Assembly: GCF_963576615.1 (NCBI RefSeq)
Contig: NC_088717.1
Coordinates: forward strand, 37,142,802 to 37,206,801
Reading direction: 5' to 3'
Source of the DNA: Watersipora subatra
Lineage: Eukaryota > Bryozoa > Gymnolaemata > Cheilostomatida > Watersiporidae
DNA length: 64,000 bases
A program made the translations under genes and the position numbers. Under the pieces are notes generated by a model. That model searched no databases and was not told the DNA's origin. It saw nothing but the letters and a program-made list of their open reading frames with translations. Shown in pieces: positions 36,801 to 47,300 of this stretch; the first letter of the stretch is position 1; each line of letters opens with the position of its first letter.

Positions 36801-39800
36801 CCTGTCATAGCTGGTGAGTACAGCTATGTTGTTAAAGGGTAAATTGTGATGCTTTACTCACTGCCTCCATTGTAAATGAGTTGTTACTTGAATTAACCGA
36901 TCTGATTATCTGAATAAGTTACCTACATTTCTCCTACTCATTTTACAAACATGACAGCTTGTCTCTCTAACAACTCATGTCTATCGACTTTATTTACTAA
37001 AAACCTTTTTAGACACAGTTTTTACCTGATCGTTTAAATAACTTGACCTTATTCACTAAAAACGTTTTATGTGCTGTTTAGACACACTTTTTTCTTGATG
37101 CTTCAAATAATGCATATGTTATACATTCTGTAGGATCTACCCTGCCTGTCTACATTGCTTTAGCTGCTGGTTTCTGGCATACGAATATCAGAAATCACGT
37201 ATTTAATTTCTGGTGTTCTGTCGTGCTCTTTTAGGCGGTTCGAATGCCCTGGCTGTTCACTATATAAGAAATGACCGACACATAGACAAAGACTCTATGG
37301 TGCTAGTCGACTGTGGCTGTGACCTACATGGTTATGTCTCTGATGTGACTCGTACCTGGCCTGTCAGTGGTTTGTAGTCTTTATTATTCCTCTCTATAGA
37401 AGTGATCGTTAACTCTTGCTAACCTCTCATATTCCATCACCATAATTTTGATGTTTCTGCTAGTTTTTCACATTTTGTAAAACATTGACTAGACATTCTT
37501 CTTAAAACACCATATTTCACTGTTGGAGGTATTTTTGTGTATTCAACAGATACTATGTCATTTAAGGGTTACAGAAAATATAATCTGCACGGTATACTAT
37601 GAAGGTTGCATATCTGATCTATATGATAACATATGAGAGTTGCTGTGTATCTGATTAGTAACATATCGTATGAAGGCTGTATTGTATCTATATACATAAG
37701 TACATGTATATGAAGACTGGAATGTATTTAATTTGTACGATGTCATACGAGCGCTGCGGTGTATCTAATATTTATGATATCATACAACAGTTGTGATGTA
37801 TCTGTTATGAGTGATATTGTACAAGAGCTGTAGTGTATCATACTGTACTGTATCGCTGTAGTGTGGGTACGAGGGCTGTGGTGTATCTAAATTGTCCAAT
37901 ATTATGTGCAAGCTGCAGTGTATCTTATCTGTATGATACTATATGTAAGCTGCAGGGTACCTAATAATCTTTTGTAGCACATATGCTAGCAATGGTGCAA
38001 TGAAATACAATATCTGTCAGGTTACATATGTGGCTCTTCGTGTGCTTTTATTTCTGTTGATTTCACTCGGCTCACAAGGCTGTCAAGACATACAAAGCTA
38101 AGCCTGGTTTATAAGTCTTTTAAAAAAGTTTATTTTTATTATGAACATGTTAAAGAAAAGAACTGTGAGTTTGTTTGTCAATCTGTAGCACTAAGGCTAG
38201 TTTTTTGACACAATAGTATCAATTACGTGTTGTAAATGCCCATGTTACGGCCAGGGGAAGTAGAGGTTTGAATGTGCACAAGTCATTACAGACAAATGCT
38301 ACGCTGTGGTTAAAGTTGCCCTTTACTCGCCATCTCGAGTGTCTGCGTGTTGTAGGAAAGTTTAGCTCAGCACAAAAGGAGATGTATGAAGCTGTGGAAG
38401 AGGTATACAAAAGCTGCCTTCATTTTTGCCAACCCGGAGTTTACTCTCTCAATGATATTTTCTCTGTGATGATGGCCCTCATCGGTCAGCAGCTTGAACG
38501 ACTCGGTATCGTCACAAGCTCCATATCAAATGATGAGCTCTCCAAGGTGATGCCTCATCAGAAGGTTCTTAACAGCTGCTTATTGCTGCTGGGTTTGTTT
38601 AGGTAGTTGTTCAAGCTTATTTAGTAGGTCCACAGATGGAAACTAACTTGTATGTAAATGCGGACACATGCCTTTCCTCAACACAACTAGACATGATCTA
38701 CTATCATTGCAAATCTAAACTTTTCAACCCTTGAAGATAAACTTACACAGAATTTTAAAAGATTTTTCCAGAATGTATCAGTATTTTTCTATTATTTGAG
38801 ATTGTTTTTGATGTTTGAGGTGATCTGACTGCCCGGATGTTTCAAGATTAAAATCAACAAAACGTGATTGCGGTTAAAACGCTCAGAACAAGCGAAAGTG
38901 TGATTATGACATCTTTAATAGTTGTAAATAGACCGGCAGAATGGAGACAGGTACCGCTGCAACTTGATCGCAGTAGCTGATGTTAATAACTAGGTAGGCA
39001 GACAGCCGCGCAACTAGTTATGTCTTTCACCACATCTTTTTCTTCTGAGCGTTTTAACCGCGATCAAGTTTTGTCGATATTAATCTCGAAACATCCTGGG
39101 AGTAAGATCGCCTCAAACATCAAAAACAATCTCAAATGGTAGAAAAATACCGATTCTTTTTGATAAAATCAATGAAAATATTGTGTAAGTTCATCTTTAA
39201 AACATGGTAAGTCTGTTATAGCGTCTCAAGTATGAATAGTGAAGTTATCTAATGGATATAAATCATTGTCTTTGTCTGTCATTCTGATCAATACTAGCTG
39301 GACCTTGCTGATCATTTTAAAAGCATGACTAACAAAAGACCAGTCAAGTCTCAACTGGTTTAGCATTTAAATACCTACGCGCGTTTATTTCTGCTTGTGA
39401 CAATTGTAGTCATGAGGAAACTTATCTATGTGATCATGTGATATACTTTTTACACAGTTATCATCTTTTCCGATCATCGCATTGATTATCCCTTTTGTTG
39501 TTTGTCATCTTATGCGCATGTCCCGTTTTTCATGGTAGTCACAGCAGACTAATGGCTAAGTTATGTTAATTGCAGTTAGTGCAGAAGATGTGTCCACACC
39601 ATGTCGGGCACTGGTTAGGAATGGATGTACATGACACACCTACAGTTTCGAGATCAATGAAGCTGCAACCTCACCAAGTTATATGCATTGAACCAGGTAA
39701 GAGTTTTGTTAGGTATGACGTATTACTTATATTATAAATAATTCTTTGGAATTATCAAGAGTTCTCTCAACACTCTAAGTATCAAGAAAATCGTAGTGTA

Positions 39801-41061
39801 TTTATTTTCAAGATTATGAAACTGAAACCGTTAACAATTTAATGTAGTCATAGTGATAACGTTGTGATAGTGATAATGTAGTGATAACGATGACATGATG
39901 AAAAGAAATTATTAACTCTTTGAACACTGGCGGTCCTAGTCGATGCATGTCAGTATCCCGGGGCAATTTGTCAAAAAGTAGGGCATTTTGAAACTTACAG
40001 TAACTGTATCTAAATCTTAACACTGGAAAGGAAGTCCAACAACACACAGCAAATGTTGCCTAATCAAAAAATATTTTAGACCAAAAACATCAAATTCATT
40101 TATTCGCCAAACAAATTCTGAAAATTTTTCCAGTATCATCATATTCATTGAGCACACGTTGATCATTGTTTTTTGACTCGAAATCAAAAGCAAAGTTGTG
40201 GTTAGTATCACATGATTCTTCATCCGCATCACTATCATCTATCACACACAACAAATGAGTCATATCAATTTTTTCACGCTATTGTCCCACTAAAGTTGTA
40301 ATAGCTACGGAAGATGATATCCAAAAAATATATAATAAATGTAGGTTAAATTTTTGGTCTGAAGCCCAAGAATTAATGTAAGAATTAATTTGGCTGGTTT
40401 GTGCTGTTACTTTGAAATGGCATTATGTAAACATAGGCATGCGAATGCTAGGATAACTGGTCATCACAGTTTTTGACACACTATAAAACGCCGAAATACT
40501 GGTCAGCATGGTTCAAAGGGTAAATTTAAAAGTAATTTGTTTTAGTTCATCAACAATAGACAGATAACCTTGCCTGGTATAGCTTGTCTTTTGGGTTACA
40601 CAAAATTATTCAAAGTACTTTCACTAGCAAAATGGTTCGAATGGCAAGAAAGCTTTATTGTGCTGCAATTTGCATCAAAATACTGATTATACTGAGCTAC
40701 CATTATTGCTCTGGTACTTGAAATATCATCTGGTTGATCAGAGCATTAATAGAACAAAAAGTTTGATGTCTTTCCTGTTACGCACAAAATGAAGGTTTCT
40801 GCTACCAGTTTTACAAAAAGGACCTTATGGTCACCAATGAATGTATTTTTACTAGACATATAACAGCTGATAACTCCCTCTCCCCTGACTTGTACAGGTT
40901 TATATTTTGGCAAAGATGACCAGAGAGTACCAAAAGAGATGAGAGGTGTAGGAATACGTATAGAGGATAACATACTCATCACGGAGAATGGATATGAGAA
41001 CCTTAACACAATGTTACCTACTTCAGTCAAAGAGATTGAATCTCTACTTAATGATGACTGA
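24850..41061 (+). CDS. XPNPEP3: XPNPEP3, Xaa-Pro aminopeptidase 3, complete
   Basis: Exons 24850-25057, 25333-25440, 25925-26127, 31653-31756, 33556-33682, 36726-36813, 37235-37369, 38356-38546, 39576-39696 and 40898-41061 join in phase to 1449 bases, 482 residues (human 507). The start [14 protein letters not shown] is Arg/Ser-rich, like a mitochondrial presequence. Next come [10 protein letters not shown], the aminopeptidase P N-domain ([23 protein letters not shown]), and the pita-bread M24 domain. The expected metal ligands are present: Asp305 (LVDCG), Asp316 ([11 protein letters not shown]), His400 ([14 protein letters not shown]), Glu427 (CIEPG) and Glu451 (GIRIEDN). The enzyme removes an N-terminal residue ahead of proline in mitochondria (yeast relative Icp55). 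A frame open upstream of 24850 has no ATG. The 5.5-kb third intron is a transposon sink. Confidence 0.95.
26368..26423. repeat. Hairpin with arms of about 24 bp
   Basis: TACTTTGAGATATGAAAAAA pairs with TTTTTTTATATCTCAAAGTA across a short spacer, with few mismatches. Confidence 0.75.
27110..27466 (+). mobile_element. Non-autonomous Helitron, copy C, 3' truncated
   Basis: Opposite orientation to copies A, B, D and E. It starts TCTACATGTATAAATCTGTG and contains the family blocks for GTCCAGTTATAG and CAATTAATTGGGCAA. On the - strand it carries a good tRNA-like block (about 27195-27265: TAGTGGATTAGCCGCTTATC, then AATTCAAATCC). The CTAG end is missing. Confidence 0.65.
27500..28590 (-). other. Unassigned coding-like block, possibly a retroelement fossil or captured gene
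   Basis: On the - strand there are stretches with non-random protein content: [20 protein letters not shown] with [13 protein letters not shown] (28379-28578), then [14 protein letters not shown], then the 54-bp Glu/Gln/Pro-rich repeats, then [13 protein letters not shown] near 27600. The last could be a scrap of LTR-retroelement protein, but I cannot place it firmly. Helitrons flank both sides, so a captured host fragment is also possible. It appears broken and old. Confidence 0.25.
27835..28195 (-). repeat. 54-bp coding-type repeat (18-residue units), about 5-6 copies
   Basis: On the - strand the units read approximately [18 protein letters not shown]. Units differ by whole-codon indels and the frame is kept through most of the array, which suggests it was once translated. 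Confidence 0.7.
28614..29200. repeat. 30-bp minisatellite, about 19 copies
   Basis: The unit is ATGATAGATAYATGAAARCT followed by TGAGTTAACT. A 30-bp period keeps a frame open on the - strand ([10 protein letters not shown] repeats), which is not a gene. Isolated units of the same motif, in the same orientation, occur at about 26240, 27057, 27085 and 31237. Confidence 0.95.
29217..30590 (-). mobile_element. Helitron D, deletion derivative carrying helicase remnant
   Basis: The 3' end on the - strand is ...CAATGCTGGGCATTTAG-CTAG-T (29217-29220). The 5' end lies near 30590 (ATGTATATATATAAAATTAA, then GTGTTTGTATTTTTGTCTCG). The terminal 280 bp at the 3' side match the small family members. About 1.37 kb remain of an element that is usually 5 kb or more. 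It keeps the C-terminal end of the Rep-helicase protein (30099-30249), so it or a relative could be the source of the mobilising protein. Confidence 0.65.
30099..30249 (-). pseudogene. Helitron helicase C-terminal remnant (PIF1-like)
   Basis: The - strand reads [18 protein letters not shown], then [17 protein letters not shown] and MLQQCI with a stop. QLYVALSRV is the conserved final helicase motif of PIF1-like Helitron proteins. The Rep (HUH) domain and the rest of the helicase are absent. Confidence 0.8.
30595..31236 (-). mobile_element. Non-autonomous Helitron, copy E, both ends intact
   Basis: On the + strand it runs from A-CTAGGCGAATGCCCAGCG to ATACATGGATAGA-T. It is 642 bp and contains a decayed tRNA-like block (about 31078-31140, GGCATAGTAGATAGCACGC then CCGAATTCAACG). 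It is joined almost directly to the 5' end of Helitron D, a tandem arrangement seen when rolling-circle elements insert side by side. Confidence 0.8.
32145..32318 (-). mobile_element. Helitron-related fragment with tRNA-like block
   Basis: The + strand reads GGGTAGCGCGCTTGCCTATG, then GGTGCGATTCCTGTG (box B-like), then CAGACAAACAGACAGACAGT, the family 5' end reversed. The 3' half is missing. Confidence 0.45.
32914..33326. repeat. 34-bp tandem repeat, about 12 copies
   Basis: The unit is TCTCACTTTAGAATGCTACT followed by GTATATATTCTACA. It lies about 230 bp upstream of XPNPEP3 exon 5. Confidence 0.9.
34489..35067. mobile_element. hAT-like MITE with 8-bp direct repeat
   Basis: The ends are ACGGATAGACGATGA and, in reverse complement, CTAGGGATGGACAAGATAAC; both sides contain GATA-rich inverted sequence. 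TATGTACT flanks it at 34481-34488 and 35068-35075, the 8-bp duplication expected of hAT. It has no coding content. Confidence 0.65.
35074..35450 (-). mobile_element. Non-autonomous Helitron, copy G
   Basis: On the + strand it begins A-CTAGCTGTGCTACCCGGCG and CTGCCCGGGTA. On the - strand this is a GC-rich hairpin (CCCGGGCAGCGCCGGG), 8 bases, CTAG, T: a textbook Helitron 3' end. The other end (CATACATACGACCAACTTTG) is diverged. Confidence 0.7.
35452..35872. mobile_element. Inverted-repeat MITE, copy 1
   Basis: Terminal inverted repeats TACCATACTTTTCTGACTAT and TACCGTACTTTTT (rc), with sub-terminal AAGCCGCA/TATAAG blocks. The same family as 60559-60942. An insertion of about 40 bp near the right end separates the outer from the inner terminal repeat. 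Confidence 0.65.
36030..36240 (+). mobile_element. Possible Helitron fragment, reverse orientation
   Basis: The reverse complement of about 36150-36215 contains TTTGAGTAAGCTTACTAATA and AGCTACCCTTATGAC, matching copy G internally. The ends are not preserved. Confidence 0.4.
37570..37975. repeat. Degenerate minisatellite, unit about 35 bp
   Basis: Repeated themes GTGTATCTRATNTGTATGAT and ATCATATGARRGCTGT with much drift; it fills XPNPEP3 intron 7. Confidence 0.5.
38731..39200. mobile_element. TTAA-type foldback MITE, copy 2
   Basis: The outer ends are TTGA-AGATAAACTTACACAG and, in reverse complement, TTAA-AGATGAACTTACACAA. The long arms contain the same blocks as copy 1 (GATTGTTTTTGATGTTTG, GGATGTTTCAAGATTAAAAT). 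It lies in XPNPEP3 intron 8. Confidence 0.7.
39912..40524. mobile_element. piggyBac-like non-autonomous element, copy 1
   Basis: It starts TTAACTCTTTGAACACTGGC and ends GCATGGTTCAAAGGGTAAA; TTAA-CYCTTTGAAC is a piggyBac-type terminus. The - strand carries a short acidic coding-like remnant ([13 protein letters not shown]) typical of transposase N-termini. It lies in XPNPEP3 intron 9; a diverged relative is at 56420-56945. Confidence 0.65.
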
Positions 41062-41088
41062 TTTGGACTTGAAAGGGGGCATAACTTT

Positions 41089-41094
41089 AATAAA
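41089..41094 (+). promoter_or_regulatory. XPNPEP3: XPNPEP3 polyadenylation signal
   Basis: Canonical AATAAA 28 bases after the stop codon. Confidence 0.7.
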
Positions 41095-41285
41095 TAGAAC
41101 AATGTAAAGGCAATTTATTGCTATTGAGGTTTTCTAATCCAAATATGCAAATCGGTATGAATCGAAGAATGTGTGCTGATAATGAGTTGAAATGTCAACT
41201 TTATTTAACCAGATCAAAGATCTGGGTTTCAAATAGCAAAAGGCATGGTGAGGTATTGTTGATCACACTCTTACTCAAAAGGATT

Positions 41286-41291
41286 TTTATT
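41286..41291 (-). promoter_or_regulatory. Polyadenylation signal of the EGF-repeat membrane gene
   Basis: AATAAA on the - strand, 22 bases beyond the stop at 41313. It is about 190 bases from the opposing XPNPEP3 signal. Confidence 0.65.
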
Positions 41292-41312
41292 TTCATGGAA
41301 GGAAATACAAAT

Positions 41313-44300
41313 TCAAGATGTCTTAGTTCCTTTTTCCTTGCCATTCTCCTTGCCATTCTCCTTGCCATTCTCCTTGCCATTCTCCTTGGTTGTTTTGGCC
41401 TTATTAGAGCGATTGTTTTTTGTTGAAGATTTTCTTGCTACACGTTTTAAAGATGGCGTTAAGGTCTTGGCCGAGTTTTGCATGTGAAACACTTTCACAG
41501 TTGGTGCCTTTAGGAATATTTCAGGGAGAGACTTAGGTTGTTTTTGATGTGGAATAGAGGCGGACAGAGAGGAAACTACTGGAGTTGTTGTTGCCGAAAT
41601 AGAGGCAGCAGGAATGGATGGTGTTGGTGAATTGAGTAGGTGGTTGGTGTCGATCATCTGGGCGGAGTGTTTGGAATGAGACTCTTGGATGCTATTAAAA
41701 TGCAGTTTTATAAAATGTCTCGTGGTATATGCAGCGATGCTTTGGAAAAAAGTTACCTTGCAAGCTAACCTGTAGAATAAATCAGTAAATTACAGCCTAG
41801 CAACTCTTGCTATAAGAAATTCGGCCAAGCATCATATCAGAAAAGATATTTCATTAGTTGAAATCTTAAAGCAAGTTGAACCCTACCATTAGTTATACAA
41901 GTTTTGGGGCAGATCTAAAGAAAATTATATTCAGCAAATAATTAAATATGCTGCAAAACTATTATTACTGGTATATGTAGTTGAATGGGTTACCTTGTTT
42001 CGCTGGCACTATAGGAGTCGATACTTCTCTTACTACGCATGGATATTGTCGGTTGGTGATCGTATGTGGACTTGTCCTCTTTCTGACTATGTATGGACTT
42101 GCTTTCCATGCTCGCTCTACTGAAACTGCCTGGTGGTTGCCGAGCAGAGGACGGGATGCTGCTGAGCCTGCAGAAGAAAGACATACCAGCATCATGGTTT
42201 ATTATATTGTCGTAAAATGGGCTCCATAGCATAGACATGACTTTCGCATCGTCGTCAACAGATGCGACATAAATTATCAAGATTATGTTATTAAGATTCG
42301 CAATACAGACCATAGCAAACATTGACACGAAACCATTAATTCTTCAACCTACACATAGAAGAGCCCCACTATTCACACTCTTAAGGTAAAAATTACTATC
42401 CAAAAACTCTAGGATTATCTCCTTAGAACCATTAGAACAACCATCTTTTGATGATTCATGATGAAATTTCTACAGGTTTCTCAAACCTTTTATTTACTAC
42501 ACTTTAAAGGTACTTTTTAATTACGTATAGTGTACATTTCAATGTAGTACATATATTTATTTATTTGCATATACATGTACGTGTATTTTTTATATTTTAT
42601 AACACATGTAAAATGACATTTCTCTATTGATCTTGCTCTTAATACTTTTTAATACCTTTTAATATATTTAAATTTTATTGTTATCATTGTTCCATGTGGA
42701 GCTCAATATCACACATACTTCATTGTTCAGTGTGGAGCTCAATATCACACATACTTCATTGTTCAGTGTAGAGCTCAGTATCACACATACTTCATTGTTC
42801 AGTGTGGAGCTCAATATCACACATACTTCATTGTTCAGTGTGGAGCTCAATATCACACATACTTCATTGTTCCGTGTGGAGCTCAATATCACACATACTT
42901 CATTGTTCCGTGTGGAGCTCAATATCACACATACTTCATTGTTCCGTGTGGAGCTCAATATCACACATACTTCATTGTTCCGTGTGGAGCTCAATATCAC
43001 ACGTACTTCATTGTTCAGTGTGGAGCTCAATATCACACATACTTCATTGTTCCGTGTGGAGCTCAATATCACACATACTTCATTGTTCAGCAAGCTCTCC
43101 ATACAAATTGTTCAAATCGTGTTCAAATCATAACCTTGCATGACATATTGACTTTCCATTTTAAGCTGTATTTTCTCAAGCCTTAAATACTGCAAAAGAC
43201 ATACACACATTCTCGACACACTATGCTCCTAGTATTGCTGTAAAACTTAGCATTACCTTGCTGACAGGGCGCTAGACTTCTGGCTGAAGGCAGACCTGGT
43301 CATTGCAATATTTAACGGATGGTAAACCGAAGACTGCATTCTCTGGATCCTAAAATACGTAAATTTGTAATAAGTTAAAAAAATTGTTGCAAAAATGCCT
43401 AGCAGAATGCTCGACACGCATCAATTACTATCGAGCACATAACTCCAAAAGCCTATTCAATACACTGAAAACTTCCTGATACTGCAGGTAAGCACTGCAA
43501 CAATGCTAAAATTTCAACGCGTAAAATTCGACATTTTTAATAGCTTTACAAGCCAATTTCTGAATGTACTTTCAGATCATACGCGAAAACAAACAATGGA
43601 GAGCGAATAACTCCAAATCAATTTTTAATTCAAATAACTCAAGTACTTACCCATCATATGCCAACCTATTTTCAGTGTTTGTTTGCACAAGCTGACCTTG
43701 GGCATTTACGTCATCACCAGCAGGCCCATTAGCCATCTTGTACGCAAGAGCCACAGATAATAAGGTCACGAGAAATAGGGTGAACAACAATACAACGTAC
43801 CTAAAAAATAGTTGGCATGATTGTACTAGGGCATTTGAGAGTATCACTATTACTAGATAATGAATTATAATATGGTCAATATAATTTATATCACTACATT
43901 GGGATAACTTATATGGATTAGTAGTTAGAAAACAAGTTTGGCTATCACAAACTGTATGGGCATTAAGGTGAGACATGTGGCATTACCTTTCCATCATAAA
44001 GAAAGACCTTCAATACAAGTGAATGAGCAACAAAATATCCAACCATTGTTTAAATAAGAGGTAGCTGGTCAAACAAACAGTGAAATGCTGTGTAAATGCA
44101 AAAGAACTAAAATAAAACAAAAAGAACAAATATAGTTTGCAGAAAATTAGCCATTGCTGAAGTTAACAAGAGTTGGTGTCATTGGTAGAGCATCTGGATT
44201 CCAAAAGAGCCGAGTCAAAAAACTGCCCGGAGTCTAGATTTCCTTTACATCATAATGAAATTATTTTCACAAAATTATTTTTGGATAGATCTTATATTTG

Positions 44301-47300
44301 ACAGAGGTAGCCGCTATCTAGAACTACATAAAACTGCTACTTGTAAACACTTATTCAGGTGACTTCAACTATCTCTACCATTAATTAATCACTATCCTAT
44401 TGTTTCATTATTGCTGGAAACAGTATGAAGGTGAGGTCTGCAAAGTTGGCGTACCGATGGAGTTTATACATAGCAATAAAGAGTATCTATACATACAGCA
44501 TATAAACTTCGGGCAAACTGTAAAACCAGTCAAACATACTGGATTGAAGTGTCAAAAACAACCAGGTTCATGAACTAAATATCACGATTGATATGATTAT
44601 TAGGAATAGACATCAAAGGAGAGCTTACACACTAATCCTAGAATGTTCTTACATGAAATGTAGGTAAATTGTACGCTACAGGGCGGAATGTATATGCGAA
44701 GGCAAGATGTACAAAGCTGGACAGATGGTAGATAATAGAGAGAATCGTGCATGCATAAATACATGTAGAGCTAATATACATTCACAAGCATTGAGTGTAC
44801 ATATACGCCTCAGTGTAAAGGATGTGCAAATAGCAAACCATAGTATATATACATGTACATGCCAAGAATGAGTTAACACACCCACCAGTAGTGAGTACAT
44901 GTACATTGAAAGATTGAGCTTACATGCATCACAAATAGTTAGTGCACATGTACACATAAGGGAAGAACTAACAGACTTGCATAAGTAGCGAGTGTACATA
45001 TATATAGCAAGTGTGCACACAAGTACATACAAGTGTACTTATATGTAGCAAGTGCACATAATGCCTGTAGCAACTGTACATATATGTAGCGAGTGTACAT
45101 TCATGTAACAACTGTACATATACCTATATGTGAATACCGAGGCAGAACTAAAATACATACACAAGTAGAGAGTATACATGTACTTACCAAGGCAGGGTAT
45201 GTTCCGGTACTTACCAAGACAGGGTATGTTCTGGTACTTACCAAGGCAGGCTATGTTCTGGTACTTACCAAGGCAGGATATGTTCTGGTACTTACTAAGG
45301 CAGGCTATGTTCTGCTACTTACCAAGGCAGGGTATGTTCTGGTACTTACCAAAGCAGGGTATGCTCTGGTACTTACCAAGGCAGGATATGTTCTGGTACT
45401 TACTAAGGCAGGGTATGTTCTGGTACTTACCAAGGCAGGCTAGATTCTGGTACTTACCAAGACAGGCTATGTTTTGGTACTTACCAAGGCAGGCTAGGTT
45501 CTGGTACTTACCAAGGCAGGCTAGGTTCTGGTACTTACCAAGGCAGGCTAGGTTCTGGTACTGCAAGCAAGCTGATAGGAACATTCTGCAAATCTGGTTT
45601 GCAGTCAGCCACTTTGTCAGCAGAGCAACCTAAAATATTATGGTAGAGAACTAAGGAAAATAAATTTAATAAACATTTAAAACTGTCTTACTCTAGTTCA
45701 GTTTCTCAGACAACTTTTACCAAAGAGTACAGCCAGAACAATTACTGATGATGCAGTAGGAACACACTCTTGCTTTGTATCACAACTATCACAGGCTTTC
45801 TTACAAATTTTGTTTAGAAGAGTAAAACCTTATGCTTAAATACCAATGTGTTTCGGTTTGGTTCAACTGTATAAAAAGTGGTGTCATTGCGAAAGCGCTG
45901 GAAAAAATTGGTTTGGCACAAAGCCAAAGCATCATAGATCCTGTTCCCATTGGTGTGAATAATTTTGCTCTTTTCAAACATTTCTAATTTTCAAGCTTTA
46001 AACAACTGGCAATTGTTCAGTTTTTTCAGCAGTATCTTTATTTTTAATAGTGGTGAGTTAACTTAAGAAAATAATTTCAAACTGAGCAGTCACAATCATT
46101 ACTATAATACCGAAGTGTGTAACTGTCTTCATTACATTTGTTTGTTTGGTATAAAATTTCAAATAGAACTGCCGTTGCTTGAAATAGTGTAGTTTCAGTT
46201 TGCAGTAACAGTTTCAATTCGCAAAATTGTAGCTTCAGTTTGTAATAGTGTAGTTTCATTTTGCAATAGTGTAGTTTCAGTTTATGATACAGTAGCTTCA
46301 GTTGCACAAAATAGTTTCAGTTCATGGTAGAGTAGTTAAAATTTACACTAGAGTGGGTTCAATTCACTCTACAGCAGTTTCAGTTTGCACTGAACTAGTT
46401 TCGGCTCATGCTACCATAGTTTCAGCTTGCACTAAAGTGGTTTCGGTTCTTGTTGCAGGAGTTTCAGTTTTCACTACAGTGGTTTCAGCTCATGCATTGC
46501 TAACGTACATGTAATATACATACCACACATGTAATATATATACCACACATGTACATGTGTGATAGTTTCATTTCGCAATAGTGTAGTTTCAGTTTATGAT
46601 ATAGTATTTTTAGTTGCACAAACTAGTTTCACTTTATGGTAGAGTAGTTACAGTTTACATTAGAGTGGTTTCAATTCATTCTACAGCAGCTTTAGTTTGC
46701 AGTAAACTAGTTTCGGTTCATGCTACCATAGTTTCAGTTTGCTATAAAGTGGTTTCGGTTCTTGTTGAAGGAGTTTCTGTTTTCACTAGAGTGGTTTCAG
46801 CTCATGCAATACTTACGCACATATAATATCTACTAGTATAAACAGTAAACTTTCAAGTCTAAACTGTGACCTACAGTGTCCATTGATGCAGAATTCTGTA
46901 GTTAGACAGAGTTGTCTGCCACCGCAGAGTTCCTTCTTCGTCTCACAGTAGTCACCCATGAACTGATCTGTGCAGCGACATTGCTCAAAAAAGAGGAAGC
47001 AGTCTCCTCCGTTGTGGCAAAAGTGAGGTACGAAGTTGTTGGAGCCGCACTGTACAGGTTCTGTGACATGAGAACATTTGAAAATTGTAGTTGCAGTCCT
47101 TTACTGGTTGTAATGTGGATGTACATTATGCTGAACTGTTACCTTTATCCAGCAAAGTTCCATTACCTTCATCAATATTAGCATGAATTATGTTATTCTA
47201 TGTTAGACTAGGAGGATTCCTAATTAATTAGGTTGTGAGTTTGGTTTTTGTATAATAGGGTTGACTGCATCAATGCAAATGAAGCAATAACTGGTGACTT

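Noticed and set aside
42668-43143. Open frames on both strands over the 36-bp array
   Set aside because: Unit length is a multiple of three without stops; the array lies in an intron.
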